From JBOEGW01 sp050633625 (GTDB lineage Bacteria; Pseudomonadota; Alphaproteobacteria; Rhodobacterales; Rhodobacteraceae): a stretch of DNA of 13,689 nt. This document shows, one piece after another, positions 1-7,272 of the stretch. The notes beneath the pieces were generated by a model, which worked only from the letters and a program-made list of their open reading frames with translations, ran no database searches and was not told the origin of the DNA. The translations under genes and the position numbers were made by a program. The stretch is from assembly GCA_050633625.1 (NCBI GenBank), contig JBOEGW010000021.1:1-13689 (forward strand), in the 5' to 3' direction. Numbering within the stretch: position 1 is the stretch's first letter; every line of letters starts with the position of its first letter.

Positions 1-2
1 CC

Positions 3-203
3 CCATGTTTTGTCCACTCCCAGAGTTTCCAAGACGATTACGGGCTGCAAAATGTCGATGCAAAATACGACACCATCGCTGGTCTGATCGAGAAGTGGAA
101 AGGTCTGACGGCCGAAATCTATGACGACAAAGACGCCATGACAGAGCTGCTCTGGACCGAGGTTTTCTCAAAATTGGATGCTGCAAGCTACGGCATGGAG
201 TGA
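3..203 (+). CDS. dctP: TRAP transporter receptor DctP, C-terminal end (partial)
   Basis: The left edge cuts this gene. Only the last 66 codons are present, read in the frame that closes at the TGA at 201-203. The visible tail (ending KLDAASYGME) is helical and amphipathic, with an IEKWKGL segment, as expected for the C-terminal helices of periplasmic DctP-family receptors. The family assignment rests mainly on context: a dctQ gene starts 51 bases downstream and dctM follows, which is the standard dctP-dctQ-dctM order. The role would be to bind an organic acid in the periplasm and hand it to the QM permease. The ligand-binding part, including the conserved arginine, lies outside the window, so the substrate cannot be suggested. 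Confidence 0.75.
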   Translation, partial: PCFVHSQSFQDDYGLQNVDAKYDTIAGLIEKWKGLTAEIYDDKDAMTELLWTEVFSKLDAASYGME

Positions 204-209
204 GCCTTA

Positions 210-235
210 GGGCGGGCTGATTCATCGGCCCGCCC
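210..235 (+). promoter_or_regulatory. Intercistronic stem-loop between dctP and dctQ
   Basis: An 8-bp perfect GC-rich stem (GGGCGGGC at 210-217 with GCCCGCCC at 228-235) encloses a 10-base loop. It begins 6 bases after the dctP stop. The five Ts at 250-254 are 14 bases beyond the stem and belong to the dctQ ribosome-site spacer, so this is not a classical terminator. Such hairpins after a receptor gene usually protect the upstream mRNA or reduce read-through, so that more receptor than permease is made. That role is inferred. Confidence 0.6.
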
Positions 236-254
236 CCTGAACCGAGAGGTTTTT

Positions 255-806
255 ATGCAAAAAACAGACAAGCTATTGCGCGTTATGATTGCGGTTTACG
301 GGGCCGTGGGTGCGGCCGCGATCTTTTTGATGATGCTGCATATTACGGCCGATGTTATCGGCAAATTCATATTCAACCGTCCCCTGCCCGGCACAACCCC
401 GATTGTCTCGCAATATTACATGGTGGTCGCGGCCTTTTTGCCCTTGGCGATTGTCGAGCGGCTGACGGGCCATATCTCGGTCGAGGTTCTGTTCACGGCC
501 TTTCCGCGCAGGCTGCGGGCGGTTCTGACCCTTTGTGCCACGGCCTTGGGGAGTGTCGTCTTTGCGGCGATGACATGGGCCAGCTGGAATGAGGCGCTCA
601 AGAAATACGCCATGGGGTCGTTCAGCTATGAGCAGGGCGTCAAGATTTTGATCTGGCCGACGCATTTCATCGTGCCTGCCGGAACCGCGTTGATAACGCT
701 GGTACTGTTATGGCGGCTGGCTGCGTTCTTGATGCGAATAGAGGATGCCTCTGCGCTGGCTGTGGGTCAGGCCCATCCACGTCATGAGGGAGCGTCCATT
801 GACTGA
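255..806 (+). CDS. dctQ: TRAP transporter small permease subunit DctQ
   Basis: This is a 183-residue inner-membrane protein with four hydrophobic segments at about residues 9-32, 48-68, 88-110 and 135-158, the usual size and topology for DctQ. Between helices 1 and 2 it carries the family pattern: DVIGKFIFNRPLPGT, then a second helix entered near VSQYYMVV. DctQ forms the small subunit that joins DctM to make the sodium- or proton-driven permease for the receptor-bound acid. The ATG at 255 is preceded by AGAGG at 245-249 with a five-T spacer, which supports this start. The gene lies 51 bases after the receptor gene and its end overlaps the start of dctM, as expected for translational coupling. 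In many relatives the PGT motif is followed by a conserved acidic residue; here the following residues are TP. Confidence 0.9.
   Translation: MQKTDKLLRVMIAVYGAVGAAAIFLMMLHITADVIGKFIFNRPLPGTTPIVSQYYMVVAAFLPLAIVERLTGHISVEVLFTAFPRRLRAVLTLCATALGSVVFAAMTWASWNEALKKYAMGSFSYEQGVKILIWPTHFIVPAGTALITLVLLWRLAAFLMRIEDASALAVGQAHPRHEGASID
787..792 (+). promoter_or_regulatory. Ribosome binding site that places the dctM start
   Basis: AGGGAG at 787-792 lies 6 bases before the TTG at 799. It lies just inside the 3' end of dctQ. The ATGs at 784 and 745 in the same frame have no comparable site and would add 5 or 18 polar residues ahead of the first membrane helix, so the TTG is preferred. Confidence 0.6.
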
Positions 807-2106
807 TATCCAGATCGGTTTTGTCGGCATCGCGATCTTGCTGGCGCTTATTGCCCTGCGCGTGCCCATCGCGATTGCGCTGATCAGTGTCTCCTTTACC
901 GGCATCGGGCTTTTGGTCTCGTTCAAGGCGGCTTGGGGCGCGCTGGGGGTTATTCCCTACAGCTTTACCGCCACATGGCATCTGTCCTCTATTCCGATGT
1001 TCGTCTTGATGGGTTTCTTTTGTTTTCACGCGGGGCTGACGACGGGGTTGTTCAAGGCCGCGCGCATGTGGCTTTCGGCCTTGCCGGGTGGGCTGGCGAT
1101 TGCGGGGGTTCTGGGCTGTGCGGGTTTTGCCGCCGTGACCGGATCCTCCATTGCCTGTGCGGCGGCGATGGGGCGGATCGCCGCGCCAGAGATGTTGCGC
1201 TATCGCTATGATCCGGGGCTTGCTACCGGCACAATTGCGGCGGCGGGCACCATTGGCGCGCTGATCCCGCCCTCAATCCTGTTCATCCTGTACGGGATGA
1301 TTGCGCAGGTACAGGTCAGCCAGCTGTTTCTGGCCGGAACGGTTATCGGGCTGATCACGGTGCTGGCCTATACTTTGGTGATCGTGGTCCGCGTGATGCT
1401 GGATCCCGCCCTCGCCCCGCCGGTAGAGGAAGACATCAGCTGGGGCGACCGTTTTGCCGCCCTGCAAGAGGTCTGGCCGGTTCTGGTGCTGGTCCTTGGC
1501 GTTTTCGGCGGCCTCTTTGCCGGTATTTTCACCCCGACAGAGGCGGGCGGTGTTGGTGCGTCTATGTCACTGGTGATCGCTTTTGTGCGCCGCTCTATTG
1601 ATGTCAAAGGGATCTGGTCGTCGCTGATGGAGACGCTGACGATTTCCTCCTCGATCTTTATCATCGCGGTCGGGGCCAGCATGTTGACGCGGTTCTTTAC
1701 CTTTTCCGGTGTCAGCGATGCGCTGGCCGATGGTGTGCTGGAAATGGGCGTGTCGCCGCTGATGCTGATCTTTGCGATTACCCTGCTCTATCTGGTGCTG
1801 GGGATGTTTCTGGAGCCGATTGGCGCGATGTTGTTGACGCTGCCGATCCTGTTGCCGCTGGTCGAAACCGCCGGGATTGAACTGCTCTGGTTCGGGGTGC
1901 TGGTCGCGAAACTCTTGGAAATCGGGATGATAACGCCGCCAATCGGGTTGAATGTCTTTGTCCTCAAGGGGGTGATGGCCGAGCGGGTTTCGACCGGTAC
2001 AATCTTCAGGGGGGTTGCCTATTTCATCATGGCCGACCTTGCGATCATCTGCCTGATGGTCGCCTTTCCTGACATGATCCTCTTCACCCAGAATATGTTG
2101 CCATAA
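799..2106 (+). CDS. dctM: TRAP transporter large permease subunit DctM
   Basis: This is the large membrane subunit of the TRAP permease, about 435 residues from the preferred TTG start (MTDIQIGFVGIAILL). ATG starts at 784 or 745 would give 440 or 453 residues. It shows the DctM hallmarks in order: a serine- and alanine-rich re-entrant segment ending in AAMGRIAAPEM, the GTIAAAGTIGALIPPS loop, GIFTPTEAGGVGA, GMFLEPIGAMLLTLP and, near the end, EIGMITPPIGLNVFV. Roughly a dozen hydrophobic segments span the length. Helix-hairpin segments of this type form the substrate and sodium sites in the elevator-type fold. The start overlaps the dctQ stop by 8 bases, so the two subunits are probably made in a coupled way. 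An aldehyde dehydrogenase gene begins 26 bases after the stop, which ties the transporter to an aldehyde-forming catabolic route. Confidence 0.92.
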   Translation: MTDIQIGFVGIAILLALIALRVPIAIALISVSFTGIGLLVSFKAAWGALGVIPYSFTATWHLSSIPMFVLMGFFCFHAGLTTGLFKAARMWLSALPGGLAIAGVLGCAGFAAVTGSSIACAAAMGRIAAPEMLRYRYDPGLATGTIAAAGTIGALIPPSILFILYGMIAQVQVSQLFLAGTVIGLITVLAYTLVIVVRVMLDPALAPPVEEDISWGDRFAALQEVWPVLVLVLGVFGGLFAGIFTPTEAGGVGASMSLVIAFVRRSIDVKGIWSSLMETLTISSSIFIIAVGASMLTRFFTFSGVSDALADGVLEMGVSPLMLIFAITLLYLVLGMFLEPIGAMLLTLPILLPLVETAGIELLWFGVLVAKLLEIGMITPPIGLNVFVLKGVMAERVSTGTIFRGVAYFIMADLAIICLMVAFPDMILFTQNMLP

Positions 2107-2132
2107 AGGGCACGCCACGAAGGAAATATCTT

Positions 2133-3563
2133 ATGCTGACTGATACAAAACTGTTCATCAACGGTGTTTGGCGCCCCGCATCCGATGAGGCCCGCGCCCC
2201 GGTCCATAACCCCGCCACCGGCGAGGTGATCGGCCAGCACGCGATGGCAACCAAAGCCGATCTGGAAGAGGCGGTGCAGGCCGCCGAAACGGCCTTTGCG
2301 ACCTGGCGTGAGGTGTCCGCGATGGAGCGGGGCGCGATCCTGCGCCGTGCGGCAACGGCCCTGCGTGACCGGATGCCCGAGGTGGCGCGGGTGCTGACCC
2401 TTGAAATGGGCAAACCCTTGGCCGAGGCCGAGAACGAGCTGCGCACCGCTGCCGATCTTCTGGATTGGTTCGCCGAGGAGGCCCGCCGGATTTACGGCCG
2501 TGTGATCCCTGCGCGCAGCCCCGATGTGATGCAGCTTGCCCTCAAACAGCCGATCGGGCCGGTTGCGGCCTTTACGCCGTGGAACTTCCCCTTTTCGCAA
2601 CTGGTGCGCAAAGTGGCCCCCGCCCTTGCCGCAGGCTGCACGATGGTCGCCAAGCCGCCAGAGGATACGCCCGCAAGCCCCGCCATCCTTGCCGAGATCC
2701 TGACCGAAGCGGGGCTGCCTGCGGGCGTGTTGAACTTTGTTTACGGCAACCCGCCCGATGTCGCCAACTATCTGATCCCGCATCCCGCCATTCGCAAAGT
2801 GTCCTTTACCGGCTCGGTTCCGGTGGGCAAACTGCTGGCCTCGCTGGCCGGTCAGCATATGAAGCGCATCACGATGGAGCTGGGCGGTCACAGCCCCGTT
2901 CTGGTGTTCGAGGATGCCGATATTGAGGCCGCCGCCCGCGATATTGCCGCCTTCAAGTTCCGCAATGCCGGTCAGGTCTGTATCTCTCCGACGCGCATTC
3001 TGGTGCAGCGCGGCGTCTATGACCGTTTCGTTGCCGCCTTGAAGGCCGAGGTCGTCAGCATCACCCCCGGCGCCGGTATCGACCCTGCAACGCGTATGGG
3101 CCCCTTGGTCAGCAAACGCCGGGTTGAGGCCGTGACCGAGATCATTTCCGAGGCGGTCAGCGCGGGCGCGAAGCTGGTGACAGGCGGGGAACGTGTTGAC
3201 CATCCGGGGTTCTTCTACCGCCCGACCCTGTTGGAAAACGTGCCGCAATCCGCGCGGATCATGAATGAGGAACCCTTTGGTCCGGTGGCCTTGCTGGCCG
3301 CCTTTGACACGGTGGATGAGGCCGTGACCGAGGCGAACCGTCTGGCCTACGGTCTTGCGGCCTATGCCTTTACGACCTCGATCCGTACCTCACAGATCCT
3401 GCAAAACAAGATAGAGACGGGGATGCTGGCGATCAACCACACCGCGCTTGGCCTGCCCGAATTGCCATTGGGCGGCATCAAGGATTCGGGCTTTGGCTCC
3501 GAAGGTGGGCCAGAGGCGATTGAATCCTATGTCTACACCAAATTGGTGACGCAGAAATCCTGA
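2133..3563 (+). CDS. NAD(P)-dependent aldehyde dehydrogenase, succinate-semialdehyde dehydrogenase-like
   Basis: This 476-residue protein is full length for the ALDH superfamily and oxidises an aldehyde to the acid with a pyridine nucleotide. All key residues are visible: the oxyanion asparagine N151 in FTPWNFP, K174 in VAKPPEDTP, the Rossmann turn FTGS at 225-228, the general base E249 in MELGGHSP, the nucleophile C283 in NAGQVCISPTR and E380 in EEPFGPV. The glutamate at 177 sits where NAD-preferring members carry it, which points to NAD rather than NADP (inference). Overall it resembles succinate-semialdehyde dehydrogenases, but the aldehyde is not certain; malonic or ketoglutaric semialdehyde are alternatives. 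The ATG at 2133 has AAGGAA at 2120-2125 with a 7-base spacer. The gene is the last of the dctPQM operon and is followed by a terminator-like stem-loop. Confidence 0.9.
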   Translation: MLTDTKLFINGVWRPASDEARAPVHNPATGEVIGQHAMATKADLEEAVQAAETAFATWREVSAMERGAILRRAATALRDRMPEVARVLTLEMGKPLAEAENELRTAADLLDWFAEEARRIYGRVIPARSPDVMQLALKQPIGPVAAFTPWNFPFSQLVRKVAPALAAGCTMVAKPPEDTPASPAILAEILTEAGLPAGVLNFVYGNPPDVANYLIPHPAIRKVSFTGSVPVGKLLASLAGQHMKRITMELGGHSPVLVFEDADIEAAARDIAAFKFRNAGQVCISPTRILVQRGVYDRFVAALKAEVVSITPGAGIDPATRMGPLVSKRRVEAVTEIISEAVSAGAKLVTGGERVDHPGFFYRPTLLENVPQSARIMNEEPFGPVALLAAFDTVDEAVTEANRLAYGLAAYAFTTSIRTSQILQNKIETGMLAINHTALGLPELPLGGIKDSGFGSEGGPEAIESYVYTKLVTQKS

Positions 3564-3571
3564 TCAAAAGC

Positions 3572-3601
3572 ATGGCCGGCCCCGCAAAATGGGTCGGCCA
3601 T
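3572..3601. terminator. Bidirectional terminator between convergent operons
   Basis: An 11-bp stem (3572-3582 with 3591-3601, one G-U pair) encloses an 8-base loop. It lies in the 55-base gap between the ALDH stop and the stop of the MmgE/PrpD gene. On the minus strand the stem is followed by GCTTTTGA, a short T tract, and on the plus strand by TCAACGCTT, which is weaker. It is therefore likely to end the minus-strand operon efficiently and to help end or protect the plus-strand one. Confidence 0.7.
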
Positions 3602-3618
3602 TCAACGCTTGCCCAAGG

Positions 3619-4938
3619 TCAGGCGGCAATCCGGGCAATCAGTTTTGCCAGCCCGTCTTGCTGGTCCAGCCCCGCCACGGTTTGCCACAGATCCGCGGCC
3701 CCCTCTGCGCCCAACAAAGAGGTGGCCTTATCGCGCAGCCGCCCTTCCAGCACCGCAGGGTCATTCTCGGTCAGGATGTCATATCGGGCGGTAACATCCC
3801 CCTGTCCCGCCGTGGTCACCGTCACCTCAGAGGCGCTGTCGGCCAAGCTGTCATCGGCGATCACCTTGATACGGTCACGCAGGGCAACCAGATCGGGACG
3901 GGCACAAATCTCGTCGGTATATGTCCCGAGTGCCGCGGTATCGACACCTGTCAGCATCATTGCCGCCGTCAGCCGATAGCTGAATTTCGCCTCCAATCCG
4001 GTTGCGGGCGCGGGTTTGTTGCACACCGCAAACCAGCGCGGATGGGTGCGGATGGTGATGGATTGCAGGTCATTGGGCCGGTTTTCATGCAAAGGACCGT
4101 CGCGCAGGCTGCGAACCGCCTCTAACATCGCGTGAAGACCGTGGCAGCAGGCGTGGAATTTATACGAGATATTGGGGAACAGCCACGCTTGTCCTAGGTC
4201 GTCAAAGGCGCTCTCATCCGCAACCCCTGCATGGGTCGGGCCAAAGCCTTGCACGCCCTCGATTGCGTTTTGCGCCGATTGCGCCCCCGCTTGGGCCAGC
4301 AAGGCCGAGGTCACGCCGACTTCGGCCGCAAACCCGGCATTCAGCGGTTTGCCCATCGTTCCGAACTGGCTTTTCAATCCGGCGGCGCGGGTGGCCGTCA
4401 GGCGGAACCCCTGCGCCATCTGATCGGCATCGAGGCCCAAAATCCGCCCCGCCGCCGCCATCGCGCCAAATGCGCCAGAGGTGCCGGTCTGGTGAAACCC
4501 CGCCTCATAATGTGCGCGGCCAAGCCAGGCCCCCACACGGCAGGCAGTTTCCAGCCCCACGGCCAGCGCCCCCAACAGGGTCGCGCCATTCACGCCCTCG
4601 CGCTCGGCCAGGGCAAGGGCTGCGGGTGTCACGGCAACGCTGGGGTGGCCGATATGGCCGAAATGCGTGTCGTCATAATCCAGCGCATGGCTGGTGGCCC
4701 CATTGACCAGAGCCGCCGTTGCCGGTGCCACGCGCCCGCCCCGAAACACAGTCGCGCCCGTTTCCATCGCCGCACTGTCCAAGGCCATTTTGCGCGCGGC
4801 CTGTGCGACCGGCTCATCCCCACCCGCAATGCCGACTGTGGCCCAGTCAAACAATGAGAGGCGCACGAAATCGCGCATGGCCACTGTCGGATTGATCGGG
4901 CCAGCGGCAAAATCGCCAAGTCTGCGGGCGAGTGTCAT
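3619..4938 (-). CDS. MmgE/PrpD family protein
   Basis: This 439-residue protein matches the family that contains 2-methylcitrate dehydratase, cis-aconitate decarboxylase and several epimerases or lyases acting on di- and tricarboxylic acids. The family signatures are clear: SHALDYDDTH at 83-92 followed by HPS at 98-100, GFHQTGTSGAFGA at 147-157, the lysine loop GTMGKPLNAGFAAE at 193-206 and the histidine-rich YKFHACCHGLH at 259-269. D87, T91, H98, H149 and K197 appear to match active-site residues described for animal cis-aconitate decarboxylase (from memory, by spacing). The catalytic fold therefore looks intact, but the reaction cannot be read from the sequence, and no methylcitrate-cycle genes are nearby. 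AGAGGA stands 8 bases before the ATG. It is the last gene of the TAXI operon, 12 bases after the NMO-like gene, and ends at the shared terminator. Confidence 0.88.
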   Translation of the reverse strand: MTLARRLGDFAAGPINPTVAMRDFVRLSLFDWATVGIAGGDEPVAQAARKMALDSAAMETGATVFRGGRVAPATAALVNGATSHALDYDDTHFGHIGHPSVAVTPAALALAEREGVNGATLLGALAVGLETACRVGAWLGRAHYEAGFHQTGTSGAFGAMAAAGRILGLDADQMAQGFRLTATRAAGLKSQFGTMGKPLNAGFAAEVGVTSALLAQAGAQSAQNAIEGVQGFGPTHAGVADESAFDDLGQAWLFPNISYKFHACCHGLHAMLEAVRSLRDGPLHENRPNDLQSITIRTHPRWFAVCNKPAPATGLEAKFSYRLTAAMMLTGVDTAALGTYTDEICARPDLVALRDRIKVIADDSLADSASEVTVTTAGQGDVTARYDILTENDPAVLEGRLRDKATSLLGAEGAADLWQTVAGLDQQDGLAKLIARIAA

Positions 4939-4950
4939 CGGGGCGTTCCT

Positions 4951-5934
4951 CTATTTGTTAATGCGGCTGGCAGTATCGCAAAGCGCCGACCGGGCCGCGC
5001 GATATTCTGCCACCATGCGCGCGACCACCTCGGCGGCAGGGCTAAGATGTTGTGATTGGCCGACGGATTGGCCCGCGCTCCAGACATCGCTCCACGCTTT
5101 GGGGCGGTTTGAATCGGTCTTGGCGCGCATCTTTTGGGGCAAGGCTTGCTGTGCGGCGTCAATATCGACGCCAGCGGCCTCTATGCTGGGGATCAGATAA
5201 TTGGCGGGGGTGCCGGAAAACATCGGCGTGTACATGATGCCGTCAGCGGCCGCCGCGATGATCATTTCCTTATGCGCAAGCGGGGCCGTGGATTCCTCGG
5301 TCGGGATGAAAACCGTGCCCGCATAGGCGAAATCACAGCCCAACACTTCTGCCGCCAGCACCGCGCGCCCGTTGGCAATCGCCCCCGACAGCACAAGCGG
5401 GCCGTCGTAAAAGGCGCGCACTTCCTCAATCAGCGCAAAGGGGCTAAGGGTGCCTGCATGCCCCCCCGCACCGGCGGCCACAAGGATCAACCCGTCAACA
5501 CCTGCGGCCACCGCGCGGCGGGCATGGCGGGCCTTGACCACATCATGAAACACCAACCCGCCATAGCCATGCACCGCCTCAACCACCTTATCGGGCGCCG
5601 AAAGCGAGGTGATCACCAAGGGCACCTTATGACGCACTAATGTCGCCAGATCCTCTTCCAGCCGCTCATTGTAATCGTTCACGATCAGGTTCACGCCGTA
5701 AGCGGCCGGGGTTTTCCCCGTGGCGTGGCGGTGTGCATCCAGCCGTGCCTCAATCTGGACCAGCCAGTTGTCCAGCTCGGCGGCCGGGCGGGCATTCAGC
5801 GCGGGAAAAGTGCCGATAACCCCCGCACAGCATTGCGCCACCACCAGATCCACCCCCGAGGCCAAAAACATCGGCGCGCCGATCAGGGGCAATTCCAATC
5901 CCGTTTTCAGAACCTCTGTCGGGCCTTGTGTCAT
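4951..5934 (-). CDS. Nitronate monooxygenase-like FMN enzyme (NPD family)
   Basis: This 327-residue TIM-barrel flavoprotein is of the 2-nitropropane dioxygenase/nitronate monooxygenase type. Visible motifs are the N-terminal PLIGAPMFLASG (17-27), the catalytic-histidine loop GAGGHAG with H159, the FMN-phosphate stretch SGAIANGRAV (183-192), and WSAGQSVG (285-292) near the C-terminus, all in the family's usual order. Known members oxidise alkyl nitronates with O2, but many relatives have no demonstrated nitro substrate, and FabK-type enoyl-ACP reductases share the same fold and AGGH motif. The start at 5934 (MTQGPTEV) is preferred over an in-frame ATG at 5955, because AGGGAG at 5942-5947 lies 7 bases upstream of it. 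It sits in the operon between CoA-transferase subunit B and the PrpD-like gene, so it probably acts on the same carbon source. A role in a CoA or acid pathway is as plausible as nitronate detoxification. Confidence 0.85.
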   Translation of the reverse strand: MTQGPTEVLKTGLELPLIGAPMFLASGVDLVVAQCCAGVIGTFPALNARPAAELDNWLVQIEARLDAHRHATGKTPAAYGVNLIVNDYNERLEEDLATLVRHKVPLVITSLSAPDKVVEAVHGYGGLVFHDVVKARHARRAVAAGVDGLILVAAGAGGHAGTLSPFALIEEVRAFYDGPLVLSGAIANGRAVLAAEVLGCDFAYAGTVFIPTEESTAPLAHKEMIIAAAADGIMYTPMFSGTPANYLIPSIEAAGVDIDAAQQALPQKMRAKTDSNRPKAWSDVWSAGQSVGQSQHLSPAAEVVARMVAEYRAARSALCDTASRINK

Positions 5935-5965
5935 CCTGTTTCTCCCTATGTTCAAAGGCTGTTTT

Positions 5966-6601
5966 TCAGGTCAGGATTGTGGCTTCGGTCAAGGCTTGCA
6001 CCGCATCGAGGCTGTTGCCGGGTGCAAGTTCAACCAGACGAAAGCCCGCGGGCGTGACGTCCAGCACGGCCAGATCGGTATAGACACGGCTGACCACCCC
6101 AAGGCCCGTCAATGGAAAGCTACAGGTTTTCAACAGCTTCGGGCTGCCGTCACGGTTGACATGCCGCATCATCACCAGAATGGTCGGCACGCCAACCACA
6201 AGATCCATCGCACCGCCAACCGCGGGGGGGTATTTTTCGTCCAGCGTGGCCCAATTTGCCAGATCGCCGTTTTCGGCCACCTGATAGGCGCCCAGAACCG
6301 CGATATCGATATGCCCGCCGCGCATCATCGCAAAGCTGTCGGTCTGATCGAAATAGGCCGCCCCCGTCGCAGGCGTGACAAAACGTTTGCTGGCGTCGAT
6401 CAGTTCGGGGTCCTCGGTGCCTGTCGGTGGCACGGGACCAACGCCCAAAAGACCGTTCTCGGATTGATAAAGCACCTCGCGCCCCTCGGGCAGATGCGCG
6501 GAGACATGTGTCGGCTTGCCAATCCCGAGGTTGACATAGGACCCGTCAGGAATGTCCTGCGCAACCCGTGCCGCCAATGCGCTATCGCTAAGTGATTTCA
6601 T
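5966..6601 (-). CDS. 3-oxoacid CoA-transferase subunit B (PcaJ/ScoB-like)
   Basis: This 211-residue beta subunit of a family I CoA-transferase moves CoA from a donor such as succinyl-CoA to a carboxylic acid. The active-site glutamate that forms the enzyme-CoA thioester is E48 in YQSENGLLGVGP. Other family landmarks are VNLGIGKPTHV near the start, MMRGGHIDIAVLGAYQV, AVGGAMDLV and the FPLTGLGVVSRVYTDLAVLDV stretch toward the end. By recall it follows PcaJ of 3-oxoadipate degradation closely along its whole length. No other pca genes are present, so the acid substrate is left open (acetoacetate, 3-oxoadipate or the acid imported by the TAXI system). The start overlaps the stop of subunit A by ATGA, which indicates coupled synthesis of the two subunits. 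The NMO-like gene follows after 31 bases. Confidence 0.92.
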   Translation of the reverse strand: MKSLSDSALAARVAQDIPDGSYVNLGIGKPTHVSAHLPEGREVLYQSENGLLGVGPVPPTGTEDPELIDASKRFVTPATGAAYFDQTDSFAMMRGGHIDIAVLGAYQVAENGDLANWATLDEKYPPAVGGAMDLVVGVPTILVMMRHVNRDGSPKLLKTCSFPLTGLGVVSRVYTDLAVLDVTPAGFRLVELAPGNSLDAVQALTEATILT

Positions 6602-7263
6602 GGCCGTACCCCGTATTCCACAACGCCTTGGACAAAGATTCCCGGTGTTATCACCGTTTCCGGGTCCAGCGGTTCCGATGCCAGATGCCGGACCTCGGCG
6701 ATGGTGTGGCGTGCGCCCATGGCCATCACAGGGTTAAAATTACGCGCCGTCGCGTGATAGCTGAGGTTGCCGTAACGGTCGCCATGCTCGGCACGGACCA
6801 GGGCGAAATCGGCATGCAGCGGGGCCTCCAGCACATAGCCGCGCCCGTCGATGACACGGGTCTCCTTGCCCTCGGCCAGACGGGTGCCATAGGCGGTCGG
6901 GGTCAGAAAACCGCCAAGCCCCGCGCCCGCCGCGCGGATACGCTCGGCCAATGTGCCTTGGGGGACGACCTCCAGCGCAACCTCGCCCGCCTCATAGCGG
7001 CGCTCGAACCAGATTGACCCGGGCGTGCGCGGATAAGAGCAAATCACCTTGGCCACCCGCCCCGCCTTGAGCAGCGTGGCGATGCCCGTCTCCCCCGCGC
7101 CTGCGTTGTTGGAAATCACCGTCAGGCCGGTTGTGCCTTGTGCGCAAAGGGCATCGATCAGCCCGAAGGGGATGCCCGATGATCCAAACCCGCCAATCAT
7201 GATCGATGCGCCATCTGTGATCGGCGCGACCGCCCGCGCCAGATCCGCTACTGTCTTATCCAT
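6598..7263 (-). CDS. 3-oxoacid CoA-transferase subunit A (PcaI/ScoA-like)
   Basis: This 221-residue alpha subunit pairs with the product of the next gene. It carries the CoA-transferase signature GGFGSSGIP at 24-32, then LTVISNNAG, LEVVPQGTLAERIRAAGAG, the LAEGKETRVIDGRGYVLE segment, LHADFALVRAEHGDRYGNL and the ending ETVITPGIFVQGVV. These are all typical of the PcaI/ScoA group and full length. The subunits together form a heterotetramer or dimer of heterodimers in the cytoplasm. The gene starts 9 bases after the stop of the fused TRAP permease, so the transporter and the CoA-activating enzyme are almost certainly co-transcribed. This is the strongest hint that the imported acid is activated by CoA transfer from an endogenous thioester rather than by an ATP-using ligase. 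Confidence 0.92.
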   Translation of the reverse strand: MDKTVADLARAVAPITDGASIMIGGFGSSGIPFGLIDALCAQGTTGLTVISNNAGAGETGIATLLKAGRVAKVICSYPRTPGSIWFERRYEAGEVALEVVPQGTLAERIRAAGAGLGGFLTPTAYGTRLAEGKETRVIDGRGYVLEAPLHADFALVRAEHGDRYGNLSYHATARNFNPVMAMGARHTIAEVRHLASEPLDPETVITPGIFVQGVVEYGVRP

Positions 7264-7272
7264 AAAGCTGCC

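Noticed and set aside
2019..3248. Long minus-strand open frame (409 codons) across the aldehyde dehydrogenase gene
   Set aside because: It is antisense to a gene with complete ALDH motifs. Its translation is rich in His, Gln, Arg and Gly without any domain, typical of a GC-biased shadow frame.
3619..7263. Itaconate degradation cluster (PrpD fold plus CoA-transferase)
   Set aside because: The CoA-transferase is of the PcaIJ type, and neither an itaconyl-CoA hydratase nor a citramalyl-CoA lyase is present, so the assignment is not supported.
5966..7263. Beta-ketoadipate (pca) pathway locus
   Set aside because: Only the CoA-transferase subunits resemble PcaI/PcaJ. No protocatechuate dioxygenase, thiolase or other pca gene is in the window.
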